Assembly: GCA_037389465.1 (NCBI GenBank)
Contig: JAZARR010000197.1
Span: forward strand, 8,581,501 to 8,645,500
Length of the DNA stretch: 64,000 nt
Direction: 5' to 3'
From: Baylisascaris procyonis
Lineage: Eukaryota; Nematoda; Chromadorea; Rhabditida; Ascarididae
The translations under genes and the position numbers were made by a program. Each line of letters opens with the position of its first letter. Positions within the stretch are counted from its first letter, which is position 1. The notes below the pieces were generated by a model. It was not told the origin of the DNA. It ran no database searches and was given only the letters and a program-made list of their open reading frames with translations. Shown piece after piece: positions 1-13,000 of this stretch.

Positions 1-31
1 AAATAAATAAATAAATAAATAAATAAATAAA
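1..31. repeat. (AAAT)n microsatellite at the left edge
   Basis: About eight tetranucleotide units start the window. On the minus strand this lies downstream of the last visible exon of the Tudor gene, probably in its next intron. The true array length is unknown because the window cuts it. Confidence 0.95.
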
Positions 32-163
32 GATTTTTGCTGAAAATAAGTACGTATTATATACAACATCCACACATCTCAATTAAACCGACTAGTCAAA
101 TGACCGCCGAATCATTCAGCTTACAATAAAATGCCAATAACGACCCGAAACATCATACCTCAC

Positions 164-1042
164 CATTCGTCGGCATCACATCGCTTAGTCTGCACTGGAA
201 TGCCAAGCGAGGTGAACTCCTCATGACGGCTGGTAGTGTATCGTCAATGAAGTACATTTCATCAGCACTCATCTCCTCTTTATTCCCATAGTCGACGAAC
301 ATAACACAACATCTAAAACAGTCACGCACAATGAACAAATAATTCGCTCCCTGACTTAACCAATTTTTGTCACTCCGCATTCCCCTGCATAAAGGGAGGA
401 GGGGGAGGGGGAGAGAGAAGATGAATGGAAAGGCAAGAATTATCCAAATAGAGTCAAAGCGGATGAAATGAGAGTAATGAAAGTCGGCACAATTCATTCA
501 TAAGCTAACAGATCAACTAAGAACGATAAGATCTACGCTAGTAAATTTACCCTACACTAGAGCCATTTGTAGATTTATCTACAATCTACCTATTAACTGC
601 ATCAGCAAATGTAGAAAAGTACATTGCTTTTGCAAATTATCTAGAACGGCCCTTAAAAAGTGGTCATCCAACATTGAAGTATGATAAAAAAACAAGTCCT
701 CTACTTATAAAAAATGAAAATCTCTACTTATAAGCAAATGAAAATGGCCCCATGAAACACACACAAAAAACGTCACAATATTCTAACAAAAATTTTAAAA
801 TAAAGTGGAGTAAAAAAATAAAAATTAAAAACAATTAGAAATAAAACCAACCTCTCTGGGTTCTCAATCGAGACTATTTCGGCACGATAAAAAGAACCAC
901 AAAACGGTGCCATACAAACCATTGACAATTGAGGGCAATGAACTCTCTTAGATTTAGCGGGCATCTCAAGCAACGATACTTTTTCTATCACCTCTTCATC
1001 ACGACACAACTGGATGAAAAACGATTCCGGGCTTGCGTCGAG
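164..1042 (-). other. Tudor domain 2 (extended Tudor) of the multi-Tudor gene
   Basis: Two exons (1042-852 and 312-164) join in phase 2. The first carries the N-terminal strand (SFFIQLCRDEEVIEKV) and ends in FYRAEIVSIENPE. The second begins with CCVMFVDYGNKEE. The pattern FYRA...FVDYGN contains all the aromatic residues and the Asn expected of a methyl-arginine binding cage in canonical extended Tudor domains. The intron between them (313-851) has no other recognisable content. Confidence 0.85.
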
Positions 1043-4000
1043 CTAAATGAAAGTAAAAAACATCAAATCCTCTTCCTTGCAATTGCCAATATAAATGTAT
1101 AAAACAACCGATACCCCACCTCCTAAACATTATCATCCAGTCAAATTGTAGGTTCGGGTTCACATTCGAACCAACATTTTTAATAGTATAAATCACATAT
1201 TATTTATGAGATAATATAAAGAAAAATTGAGTTGCTTGAAGACGAAAAACTGTTGGCTTTCAACCCACCCCATGATGCTAGTTAATAACAAAGCAACAAA
1301 AACTGAACCACTAAGAAGCATACCGATCCATCAGATCGCATACTGCTTACAACCTCTCCTATCTCGATAGGCGCCAAGACGGGTGGCCCGATTTGTTGCA
1401 CAATTCTGTTATTCTGCACTGATATCCCCTCTTGCAACAACGAATTATCACTACTTGCTACCTGCAAGTAAACAACAATCAATATCTCATCTTTATATCT
1501 ATTACTATCATGCTGCATTACATTAAAAAATGAATAAAAAATTGCAACAAATACGATATGAGTGCCTTAATCTTCAATGATCCTTCATCCAATTACCAAA
1601 AAATATTATTGAAACTTACTTTTAATAGGCATCAGATAATAATAAAAGGCTTACACTCTTAGTAATCAAACGAATACTGATAATCTAATTTTCTATGCAA
1701 ATCCAGCAAAAAAATTTCTGATGGAACGATGAAAACATAAAGAATTATGACAACGCATTCCGAGAAGGGTCTTTTTAAATCAAGTCTCCCTGTTCTCTAC
1801 TGACCTAACGCTTATAAAATCGAGCCAGAAGCGCCGAACATTGGTGCTGTTGATGAGTGTTATTTCAAGAAGAGCTAAAGGTACTCAAAATTCGGTCAGA
1901 TGACAGAAAAAAACTTCCTCATCCCTCAAGATGCAGTCTCACTGCTAATCAAACGATACATAAAAAAGCAATCAACTCAAACAACCTGCCTCATAATTGA
2001 AGATCACATTCACATGCTTAAATCAGCGAACCCCCACTCCCTTCACCGTATCGAGAGAAATATTTACTGTCATTTACAATAACCCTCTCCCTTCCTTACT
2101 CTTATATATAATTACCCTCTTCCTTTCTACACAAAGTGACACCTCATGGTAATGAAAGAACCCGCAATGAATGAAGGGATAGGAAATTCCTCTTCCGTTC
2201 ACATATCCTCTGATAGCTAAGTCCGCTCATACGGCGACGATCCACTACCTTCGTTTTTCACAGACTATAAGCTCCTTAAGTTTTTCCATCTATAACTTCA
2301 TCCCAGTTACCCCGACCTCCAATCCTAACACTCACCTCTTTCTCATCGGTGATTCTCGTTCGAGCCAAAGACTCCTCTCTGCTTGAAGTTTTACCACGAG
2401 GCGTATTCGAGTCATGTACTTCATAATTTGCTGCCTGTTGCACCCTTTCACCATCCTCAAACTCAACAGCTATATAATTCAACAGCAACTCTTAGTAAAT
2501 ATTTTTTCTGATATTAGCATAAGAAACACAATAAGCTGTAAAAGACAATGTTGTTTTTCTTCCTTCATAATAACTTCGACTGATAGTCGGGTCCGTAGTA
2601 TTTACATAAATTAATAAACGCAAGGACAGGTGCTCACATCTTCCGTCAGTGTCTTGCATTCTCAACTTTTGCAATGCTTTTAAATGACAAATGCCAATTT
2701 TGAATCTTCAATGAACGGACCTACACACTTGCGTGTGGTAAAGAAACACCACCCTTTCTTCAAACTAAAGTGACGAGGGGGAGGAGCTGCCAATATATGT
2801 TCCATCTCACAGAAGATAAAACTCACTAAGAGTATTTGATTAGCAATCACCGTCGATGAATTGTTTCCTTGTTGGCGATCACGAGCCGCTTCATCACCGC
2901 TAGTCTGCTTGAAGGTCTTCCTCTCATTTTCTTCTCTCAAAGTGTCGTCGCTTTCCTAAAAAAAATCAATTCATTTACTATGCAAAATCTGAAGGCAAAT
3001 CTTGGCGAATTGAACTACGCACAACTGGGAGGGGGGGGGGACGGCAGTGAATGCAGCCAGACAGGTTGTAAGCGACAAAGGAAAGGTAGGTAACAGGTTG
3101 CACCATACAACTACGCATCACCTAAACAACCGACGATGAAGACTATTGCCCAAACGATCCGTCCGGAGTTGAAGCGGCCGACGGTGTAGGGTATTGCCCC
3201 AACGATCCGTCCGGAGTTGAAGCGGTCGACGGTGTAGAGTCTTGCCCCAACGATCCGTCCGGAGTTGCAGTGGCCGATCCGGAGTTGAAGCGGCCGACAG
3301 CGTAGAGTATTGCCCAAACGATCCGTCCGGAGTTGGAGTGGCCGATGGTGCAGAGTATTGCCCCCAACGATCCGTCCGGAGTTCCAGTTGCCGATGCGCA
3401 GTTGAAGTGGTCGACGGTGTAGAGTATTGCCCCAACGATCCGTCCGAAGCTGGGGTTGCCGTTCCGGAGCTGAAGCGGCCGACGGTGTACAGGATTGCCC
3501 AAACGATCCGTCCGGAGTTGGAGTGGCCGATCCGAAGTTGAAGCGGTCGACGGTGTAGAGTATTGCCCAAACGATCCGTCCAAAGTTGGAGTTGCCGATC
3601 CGGAATTGGAATGGCCGACGGTGTAGAATATTGCCCCAATGATCCGTCCGGAGTTAGAGTTGCCGATCCGGAGTTGAAGCGGCCGACGGTGTAGAGTATT
3701 GCCCCAACGATCCGTCCGGAGTTTGAGTCGCCGTTCCGGAGTTGAAGCGGCCGACAGTGTAGAGTATTGCCCCAATGATCCGTCCGGAGCTAGAGTTGCC
3801 GATCCGGAGTTGAAGCGGCCGACGGTGTAGAGTATTGCCCCAACGATCCGTCCGGAGTTTGAGTTGCCGATCCCGAGTTGAGGTGGCCGACGGTGTAGAG
3901 TATTGCCCCGATGATCCGTCCGGAGTTGGAGTTGCCGATCCGGAGTTGAAGCGGCCGACGGTGTAGAGTATTGCCCCGATGATCCGTCCGGAGTTGGAGT

Positions 4001-7000
4001 TGCCGACGGTGTAGGGTATTGCCCCAACGATCCGTCCGGAGTTTGAGTTGCCGATCCGAAGTTGAAGCGGTCGACGGTGTAGAGTATTGCCCAAACGATC
4101 CGTCCGGAGTTGGAGTGGCCAACGGTGTAGGGTACTGCCCCAACGATCCGTTCGAAGCTGGAGTTGCCGTTCCCGGGTTGAAGCGGCCGATGGTGTAGAG
4201 CATTGCCCCAACGATCCGTCCGGAGCTGGAGTTGCCGATCCGGAACTGGAATGGCCGACGGTGTAGAGTATTGTCCCAATGATCCGTCCGGAGTTGGAGT
4301 TGCCGATCCGGAGTTGAAGCGGCCGACGGTGTAGAGCATTGCCCAAACGATCCGTCCGGAGTTGGAGTTGCCGTTCCGGAGTTGAAGCGGCCGATGGTGT
4401 AGGGTATTGCCCCCACGATCCGTTCGGAGCTGGAGTCGCCGTTCCGGAGTTGAAGCGGCCGATGGTGTAGGGTATTGCCCCCACGATCCGTTCGGAGCTG
4501 GAGTCGCCGTTCCGGAGTTGAAGCGGCCGATGGTGTAGGGTATTGCCCCCACGATCCGTTCGGAGCTGGAGTCGCCGTTCCGGAGTTGAAGCGGCCGATG
4601 GTGTAGAGCATTGCCCCAACGATCCGTCCGGAGCTGGAGTTGCCGATCCGGAATTGGAATGGCCGACGGTGTAGAGTATTGCCCCAACGATCCGTTCGGA
4701 GCTGGAGTTGCCGTTCCGGAGTTGAAGTGGCCGACAGTGTAGAGTATTGCCCCAATGATCCGTCCGGAGCTGGAGTTGCCGATCCGGAATTGGAATGGCC
4801 GACGGTGTAGAGTATTGCCCCAATGATCCGTCCGGTGTTAGAGTTGCCGATCCGGAGTTGAAGCGGCCGACGGTGTAGAGTATTGCCCCAACGATCCGTC
4901 CGGAGTTTGAGTTGCCGATCCGAAGTTGAAGCGGTCGACGGTGTAGGGTATTGCCCCCACGATCCGTCCGGAGCTGGAGTTGCCGATCCGGAGTTGAAGC
5001 GGCCGATGGTGTAGAGCATTGCCCCAACGATCCGTCCGGAGCTGGAGTTGCCGATCCGAAGTTGAAGCGGTCGACGGTGTAGAGTACTGCCCAAACGATC
5101 CGTCCGGAGTTGGAGTGGCCGACGGTGTAGAGTATTGCCCCAACGATCCGTTCGAAGCTGGAGTTGCCGTTCCCGGGTTGAAGCGGCCGACAGTGTAGAG
5201 TATTGCCCCAACGATCCGTCCGGAGCTGGAGTTGCCGATCCGGAATTGGAATGTCCGACGGTGTAGAGTATTGTCCCAATGATCCGTCCGGAGTTGGAGT
5301 TGCCGATCCGGAGTTGAAGCGGCCGACGGTGTAGAGTATTGCCCAAACGATCCGCCCGGAGTTGGAGTTGCCGTTCCGGAGTTGAAGCGGCCGATGGTGT
5401 AGAGTATTGCCCCAATGATCCGTCCGGAGCTGGAGTTGCCGATCCGGAATTGGAATGGCCGACGGTGTAGAGTATTGTCCCAATGATCCGTCAGGAGTTG
5501 GAGTTGCCGATCCGGAGTTGAAGCGGCCGACGGTGTAGAGTATTGCCCAAACGATCCGTCCGGAGTTGGAGTTGCCGACGGTGTAGGGTATTGCCCCAAC
5601 GATCCGTCCGGAGTTTGAGTTGCCGATCCGAAGTTGAAGCGGTCGACGGTGTAGAGTATTGCCCAAACGATCCGTCCGGAGTTGGAGTGGCCAACGGTGT
5701 AGGGTATTGCCCCAACGATCCGTTCGGAGCTGGAGTCGCCGTTCCGGAGTTGAAGCGGCCGATGGTGTAGAACATTGCCCCAACGATCCGTACGGAGCTG
5801 GAGTTGCCGATCCGAAGTTGAAGCGGTCGACGGTGTAGAGTATTGCCCAAACGATCCGTCCGGAGTTGGAGTGGCCGACGGTGTAGAGTATTGCCCCAAC
5901 GATCCGTTCGGAGCTAGAGTTGCCGATCCGGAGTTGAAGCGGCCGACGGTGTAGAGCATTGCCCCAACGATCCGTCCGGAGTTGGAGTTGCCGATCCGGA
6001 GTTGAAGCGGCCGACGGTGTAGAGTACTGCCCCGATGATCCGTCCGGAGTTGGAGTTGCCGATCCGGAGTTGAAGCGGCCGACGGTGTAGAGTATTGTCC
6101 CAACGATCCGTCCGGAGTTGGAGTTGCCGATCCGGAGTTGAAGTGGCCGACGGTGTAGATTATTGCTCCAACGATCCATCCAGGGTTGGAGTGGCCAACG
6201 GTGTAGAGTATTGAACCAACGATCCGTCCGGAGTTGGAGTTGCCGATCCGGAGTTGAAGCGGTCGACGGTGTAGAGTATTGCTCCAACGATCCGTATGGA
6301 AGTTGGAGTGCCCAACGGTGTAGAGCATTGCCCCAACGATCCGTATGGGAGTTGGAGTGCCCGACGATGTAGAGTATTGCCCCAACGATCCGTCCTGAGT
6401 TGGACTGGCCGACGGTGTGGAGTATTGCCCCAACGATCCGTCCGGAGTTGGAGTGGCCGACGGCGTAGAGTAATGCCCTAACGATGCTCGAGTTATCCAC
6501 TCTTGCCTTATATAGCGATCCCCATGAATGAGGAGTTGCTATCAGTTGGAGATGTGCCTTCTCCGTTTCATGACTGGGGCCTTGTGGTGAATGGAGAATC
6601 CCATTTTTCTTCCTTCTGTGGACGGGGATTCGCTTGAATGGAGATCGTTTCGATGAATGGGGAATCGCCAGCTGCTGCCTACTGATTCAGCAGCTCGATT
6701 TAAGAAAGTGCATCATAGCTCAGCCGTGATGCACGTCGTTGAAAGAATAATTATTTAATCAGAATCAACTGGAACTCTTCTATGAGATGTTCCAACACCA
6801 TCCCAAAGGTGAATACAAGATAGATGGATAAGATAACAAACGACCGCTGGATACGGTATCGAGGCTACCGTTGCAAGACCCCCCTCGATCTATCTGTAAC
6901 AACCCACTTCTCTCCCCTCCCCTCGCCCCCTTATGAAAAAAAGAACAAAATCCGAGAGTACAAATACAACGACACCGTTGTGTGGTACATTAAAGCTTCA

Positions 7001-10000
7001 ATTATCCTCCGTCGTAACACTATCAACCGATTTACCTTGAGTTGTGCACTCTTCGGCCGGTTATCATCGTTCACGCCCCATTCTTCCGCTTGTTGTATCA
7101 TTAACTCCTCGATCGCCTAAAATCATGTATTACCTTCAGTCTCTTTGTATATTTAGACAACAAGTAGCAATAATACAACGCCCATTTTTGATATTAAACA
7201 AACGAATGGTACATATTATCGCTGCTAAACAAGGCTGCCCGTCAGACGAAGAATTTCGATTAGAAGCTGCGATATTAGAAAAACCATGTAAAAACAAACA
7301 TATCCAAAACAACTGTTTCAAAGAAATCCGATATTTCTGCCCATAATTGACCCCCCCTTTCCCCAAATAATAACAACAATAGAGATCCGTTCAATATGTG
7401 CTCTTAAAAAAAAAAAAAAAAACTTTATGCGAAAATACTAAAACCCACTACATTGCGAGCGAAGATGTATCAACGCACCGGTGCTCACTCATCGCTAATC
7501 AAAAATTTTATAAATTTCCATTTTTTATTCTCTCTAGTTTACTCAGCCAAGTTATCAAATATTTTTGCAGAATAATTCTTAACAAACAATTCGCTCCCAT
7601 ATGACCACATAAATGGTCTAAAAGAATAATCATCAACAATACACCACAATAGCTATTCTTTTCTTCTTTTTTTTTTCAATCATCAACGGATCCTCAAGAT
7701 TCCACCAAAAAAATATTCAAAGAAAAATAGGCTGTCCCCATCTGCTACTACGAATGCCACAGCATAAGCCGATACTTACGCTTGTAGTCGCGTCAGCAGA
7801 CGTCATACTGCGTGCCCCTGCCCTATCAGACGAGGTGCTTCCGATATCACTACCTGCAAGTATGCCACCTTCATATACAACCTTATGGATCCGGATGCCT
7901 GATTGAGGGCATCAACCAACCTTCAAACTAATGCATTTGACCTGACAAAGTGATAAGATGATTAAATTGAATAAACTTATGGAAGGAATTGAACCTTAAT
8001 TAAATAAAATTAAAATGAGCGCAACAAAAACTCGCAGTTTATGCAACCAACTAACATAAATATTTTGACTTTAAACTCCAAAATACTCCAAAATAATAGC
8101 CATCAACAAGAAACTGAATGAACCGTTTTTGAAAAACAGCCGAAAATGCATATCTAACCGTCAACAGCACAATTAAATCCCTCATCTTCGGCTATACTCC
8201 CGTCCATTGTCAGCATCCTCTCAACTACTACCAAACTGAGCCACTTGATATACATGGCTATAGTATCCCCATAACCTCAATTAAAAAAAAAATTCAATAG
8301 GCACACGAATCAAATTTACAAGAAACACCTCAGCTAGTTAAAAGAAATAAAACTCACCTTTGGAGTTAAATCTGCCAAATCCTCTATCCATTCCGACGTC
8401 ATTGCCATCTCCTTCCGACGAAAAACCGAAGCCTATAAGCAAGAAAAAACAACTAAAACATCCGCTATCTTCTCACCAGCGCGCTTTGAAAAAAAAAAGG
8501 CAAAAAATTGGAATGCTCGAGATCACGGAACCCCATTCCCCAATTCTTAATCTTCAATCATGAGCACTGATTTTAGACCTTTAGTGACGAGACAGGATGA
8601 AATATGTGATTGGGAGTGCTTGTCCTTAAATAGGGTGGGGGATGGCAGCTGATGCGATCAACAAAACAACCCCCATATGATAACATTCCACAACAATAAC
8701 TCCCACTCCCCCCCCCCCCCAGGTATTTATTGCAGGGCAGCTAATTTACGATACAACCACTATCAATGAATATTTAGTAAAAATCGCTGACAAGATGACG
8801 CATATATGCAAAGCTGCTCTATACGGCAATGAAGCAGCAGATTCTTTGAAATCTTCAGAGGATTCCCGTATTCAGGTAAATCAAAATTTTTCACAATAAA
8901 CCCATGTGAAAACTACAGATAGTATAACTAAAAGTTAGATATATTTTTTTATATAATCACAGCACTTTGTCCTCAATAACAATCATCGACTCAGAAAATA
9001 TCAATTAGCAATAAGTCCTTCATAAACGATCGAGTTTTACTCCTTTTCTCATCACAATTTTATACACACAAAAAAAAAAATTATCCCAGCTAATCAATAT
9101 TCATTTCTACAAAATAGAAGAAAATATAAACAGCTCAATAAATCAATAAAAATATACCATATGCATTCGTTTTCTGCTGTGTTTTCTTGGCTGCATCAAA
9201 TCTCCTTTCTCTGCCAAATCCTTCTCGCTCATCTTCAAGACTGCGCTTGTCTCCACCGACGCGCCAGTGTCGCTCATTTGTCGTACTCTCGAAGCCAGCC
9301 GATCGAAACCCCTTCCCCAAGTTACTGCCCTCGGAATCAGTTCTTCTTCCATCGAATCCTCTAGCTTCTTCCTTCTCCGCCGTACCGAAACCACTCGAGC
9401 CGAATCGACGGCCGCTATCTTCCGACCTTTCTGAGCCGAATTTCCTCTCGCCGAATTGCCCGCCATCATCATACCTTTCTCTTCTTGGTTCTGGACAATC
9501 GCGAGCAATGTGACCCACTACATGGCACTTGTAACATTCTACAATAAACACAATTTATAGAATTTAATTCGACGAATTGTTTCAAAAACAAGACATCAAA
9601 ATCGATCAAGCATAAGTGCCTACCTATATCAATCCTCGAACCATTTCGAAAGTGCGATTAAACTAACAATAGTTAAAAAGCTTCAAACACTATGCCTTAT
9701 AGTTATGCCTTGCAACAGTAATCCACACCATGCTGCCAAATTATGATCGCATAAGAAAATGTGCTTCCCGACGCTTATTGCGATCCAAAGTTACTCTCAC
9801 AATAATCGTAGCACCTCAATGAAAACGAATCGATCAAATCCCCGATCTTAACCACCTTGAAACGACTTTCGATTGTAAAATCAAGCTCATAGCCAATATA
9901 AGCATTTGACACTCCGAATTGAGATTCCATAAATATATGCAGGTAAACATGATACTTAATATTTCATAAAAAATGCAAAATCAATTTTCACGACTAATCA

Positions 10001-13000
10001 AGCATATGTTGCGCAAACTATAGCTCATAAACATATATAAGTTCCAAAATCAATCATTACCGCCACTGAAGCGACCACCTCCTCCTTCACGTCTATCCGT
10101 TTTCCGTTCCGGACAGTCACGTGCCAAATGTCCGAATCCATGGCAGTTAAAGCACTCTGCAACGAACATAACAATAATAATTTCACAGAATATTACACAA
10201 TGATTAACGCATAATAAAAAAAAATTAAATAACTTAAATGAACCCACTTTAACTATTTACAATTCAACTATAAGAAACCTTCAAATACTGATTACCTCTG
10301 TCTCCATTAGCACCACGACCACGCCTTTCCTCATCACTACGACTGCTCCCAAATCCTCTTTCTCGTCCTTCACCGAATCTTTCCTGGTCACCACCGAACG
10401 GTCTCCTACCGGGACCACTTTCATCTAAAATTTAAATGGATAAAATTCCCTTCGCAAAAAAAAATTTTTTTTTAATCGGAAAGTTTAACAAGGCAAGCGA
10501 ATTTGCTTCCGTTCTCTCATAACTGGATGAGAAAGCACGGCAAAAAAATGTCAGAACACCCCCGTTTTACTAAAGAGTAAATATGAGATCTGCAACTTAA
10601 CAGCCACATCTTGCAAAGCCATTAAAATAGTCCCAATTCACCTGCATGCAGATCTTGAGACAAGAATTTAATGGTTTTTAAACGTAAAGAAGAACAAAAC
10701 AGACAATACTACTCTCTCTTTCTGAAGGGGGAACGGGCTATCAAGAAGCCACCGGGAACAAGAAATTCAGTAAATATGGTAATACGGTAGTATGCTTACC
10801 TCTCCATCCAAACTTGCTGCCAAATCCACGATCACCATCAATACCGTCGTCACTAAATGAACTCCTCCCAAACTTTCCGAATCCAGCATCACCTACAATT
10901 GAAGCAAATTCAAACAACTACTCTCAAAAAGTGATCCAGATCACTTGTGATACTTACGCTACCTTCGAAGAGCGTACAAATCCTTTAAAATATTCAGACG
11001 ATGAGGATAAATTTGCGGGGTGTTCTAGGGACCTAGAATTCCAAAAACTGCCAGTTTTGAAAAATCGAAAACTTTATTGCAAGACTGAGGAGGGCGGGAG
11101 GAGGTGAGCAGGAGGGAAAAGAGAAAGAAGTATTCCAGAACGACGATCGTCTTATTCATCTTTTGGCGCATATTTTATCTTTAAAAAATCGCTTACAGTA
11201 CTGCGAAATGTACATCAATATATGTTGCATAAAAGTTGCCCGTAGCATAATTTAGCAAAAAATAAATAAATAAAAAAATCCCATTCAAAAAAAGATTATC
11301 ACCTCTCAATCCGAAACCTCCACCGGTATTGCGATCAGAATTTGACGACGACTGACCACCTTCTCGCCTTTCACTGCCATACCCATTCTCAGCACTTCGC
11401 ATCCAGTTACTTATATATTTTGTACTGTCACCATCTGAACCTTTTCCATAGCCAATTTCTGCAGTAAATTATAGTCAGTAAAATCATAAAGTAGCAAGTC
11501 TTCAGCTCATAGAATCTGTTCAGCGCATTTCTGACGAATCCCGTAATGACCAGACTACAGGACAACTGTTCATAAAAGAGTATAAGTGGGTAGGAAAATG
11601 AACCAACCAATAATCCATTAAAAAGCCTTTTGAAGGATTTCAGGATAATGCGAAACGAAACAGGGCGATTTACCTTATCAACAATCATCCCACCATATTT
11701 GTGCCACTCTAATAGCCGAATATTTCCCAATACAAACTACCAAACAAATCATTCCTATCTACCTCGCTACTTATCTATCTTAAATCCAGCATAATCGATA
11801 TTGAAAGTGAACAAACCTTTCTGACCTAATCCAGACGAGCTTTCCGAAATATTTCTTCCTCGGTTAAAACCGACACCACTATGCACACTTCGACGATCAT
11901 CACCACCACCTTCAATCCGCTTGTTATAGTAGCACAATAGAAATAGCCGTATTAAGGACCAATTGCATCATTGCTAAGCAAGTTCTGAACACTCCCCACT
12001 AACGAATGCAATACTCAGTTCGTTCACCTACTTAGGTCACTGCTCGGAACACTACAAAATGACCGAAGAAACTTAAAATGCTCAATTCGGCGTCCAAATG
12101 TCGAAGCCCTTCTATAATACATATGTCCCGCTCAATGTGTAGTATGAATCCCTTTTGTAAGTGGCTGACAATAATTTCGCTGTATGGGAAGCCCTGCCCC
12201 TGGGTTGTTTCCAACCACCCTCCCCCCCCCTTTCGATCATCAATTGCGACCAAAATTATTTATAACGTTCCACACGTATCGTCCGGCCTCGTACCTCTTT
12301 GAGTAATTACTATTTGCTGCCAAGACATAACTATATGTGTTTCTCATTTCCTATGCAAACTATTCGTTTCCTGTACTGTCGAGATATAATCAGAAACCAT
12401 TGCCTTATCATCCACCTTCAATACTCAAAGCTTGCTACCTATTTCATCCACGAACAAAAGTATGTCATGTTCAGGCATGAAAAGATATGAATCCTTGCAT
12501 TTCTCTCCCACTCCCACACCAACTTTTATGAAAACAATTCAAAAGCAATCTTCGTGAAATACGTCACTCAATCATTAAACAAGTCGATCAACACTGCCAC
12601 CGATAAAACTATAGCATAATTCCATCACTATTAAAGTTGTACCCAATGCTAGCGTGTAGATAAAACAATCGTAAGATTCTAAATGACCCCGTTTTCGAAT
12701 GTGGTAATAAATAATAGTCATCATTCATACCATTTGTCACCTCATTTCTTTGCGACCATTTCGTTGGCTCTGATTTCGGTACTGAAAAAAAAAATTCTTG
12801 GATAAATACTTTTAAAAGATTATCACTACAGTGAGATAGAAATTTCAATAAACCAAGAAAATCCCTTCTTCTATATATATTAATTGTCCCCACTTCAACA
12901 TCTACCATTTCGTGGATTAATCTTTCATACGGAGATCCTCTAACATGAAACAACAATCTTCAATAGGCAGTCTTTTGCGTCGACTTCATAGAAACAACAA

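Noticed and set aside
3654..6500. 948-codon minus-strand open frame as a gene of its own
   Set aside because: It lies wholly within the minisatellite, has no ATG at its start, and equally long frames exist in the other two phases of the same strand. The host gene's phase closes across the array if it is an intron.
11428..11730. Minus-strand 100-codon frame
   Set aside because: It runs through the acceptor of exon 11458-11303 in another frame and is hydrophobic without a domain; it is intron sequence.
12032..12253. Minus-strand 73-codon frame (FILHIERDICIIEGL) as an extra Tudor-gene exon
   Set aside because: No acceptor and donor pair fits the phase of the neighbouring exons, and no domain is recognisable.
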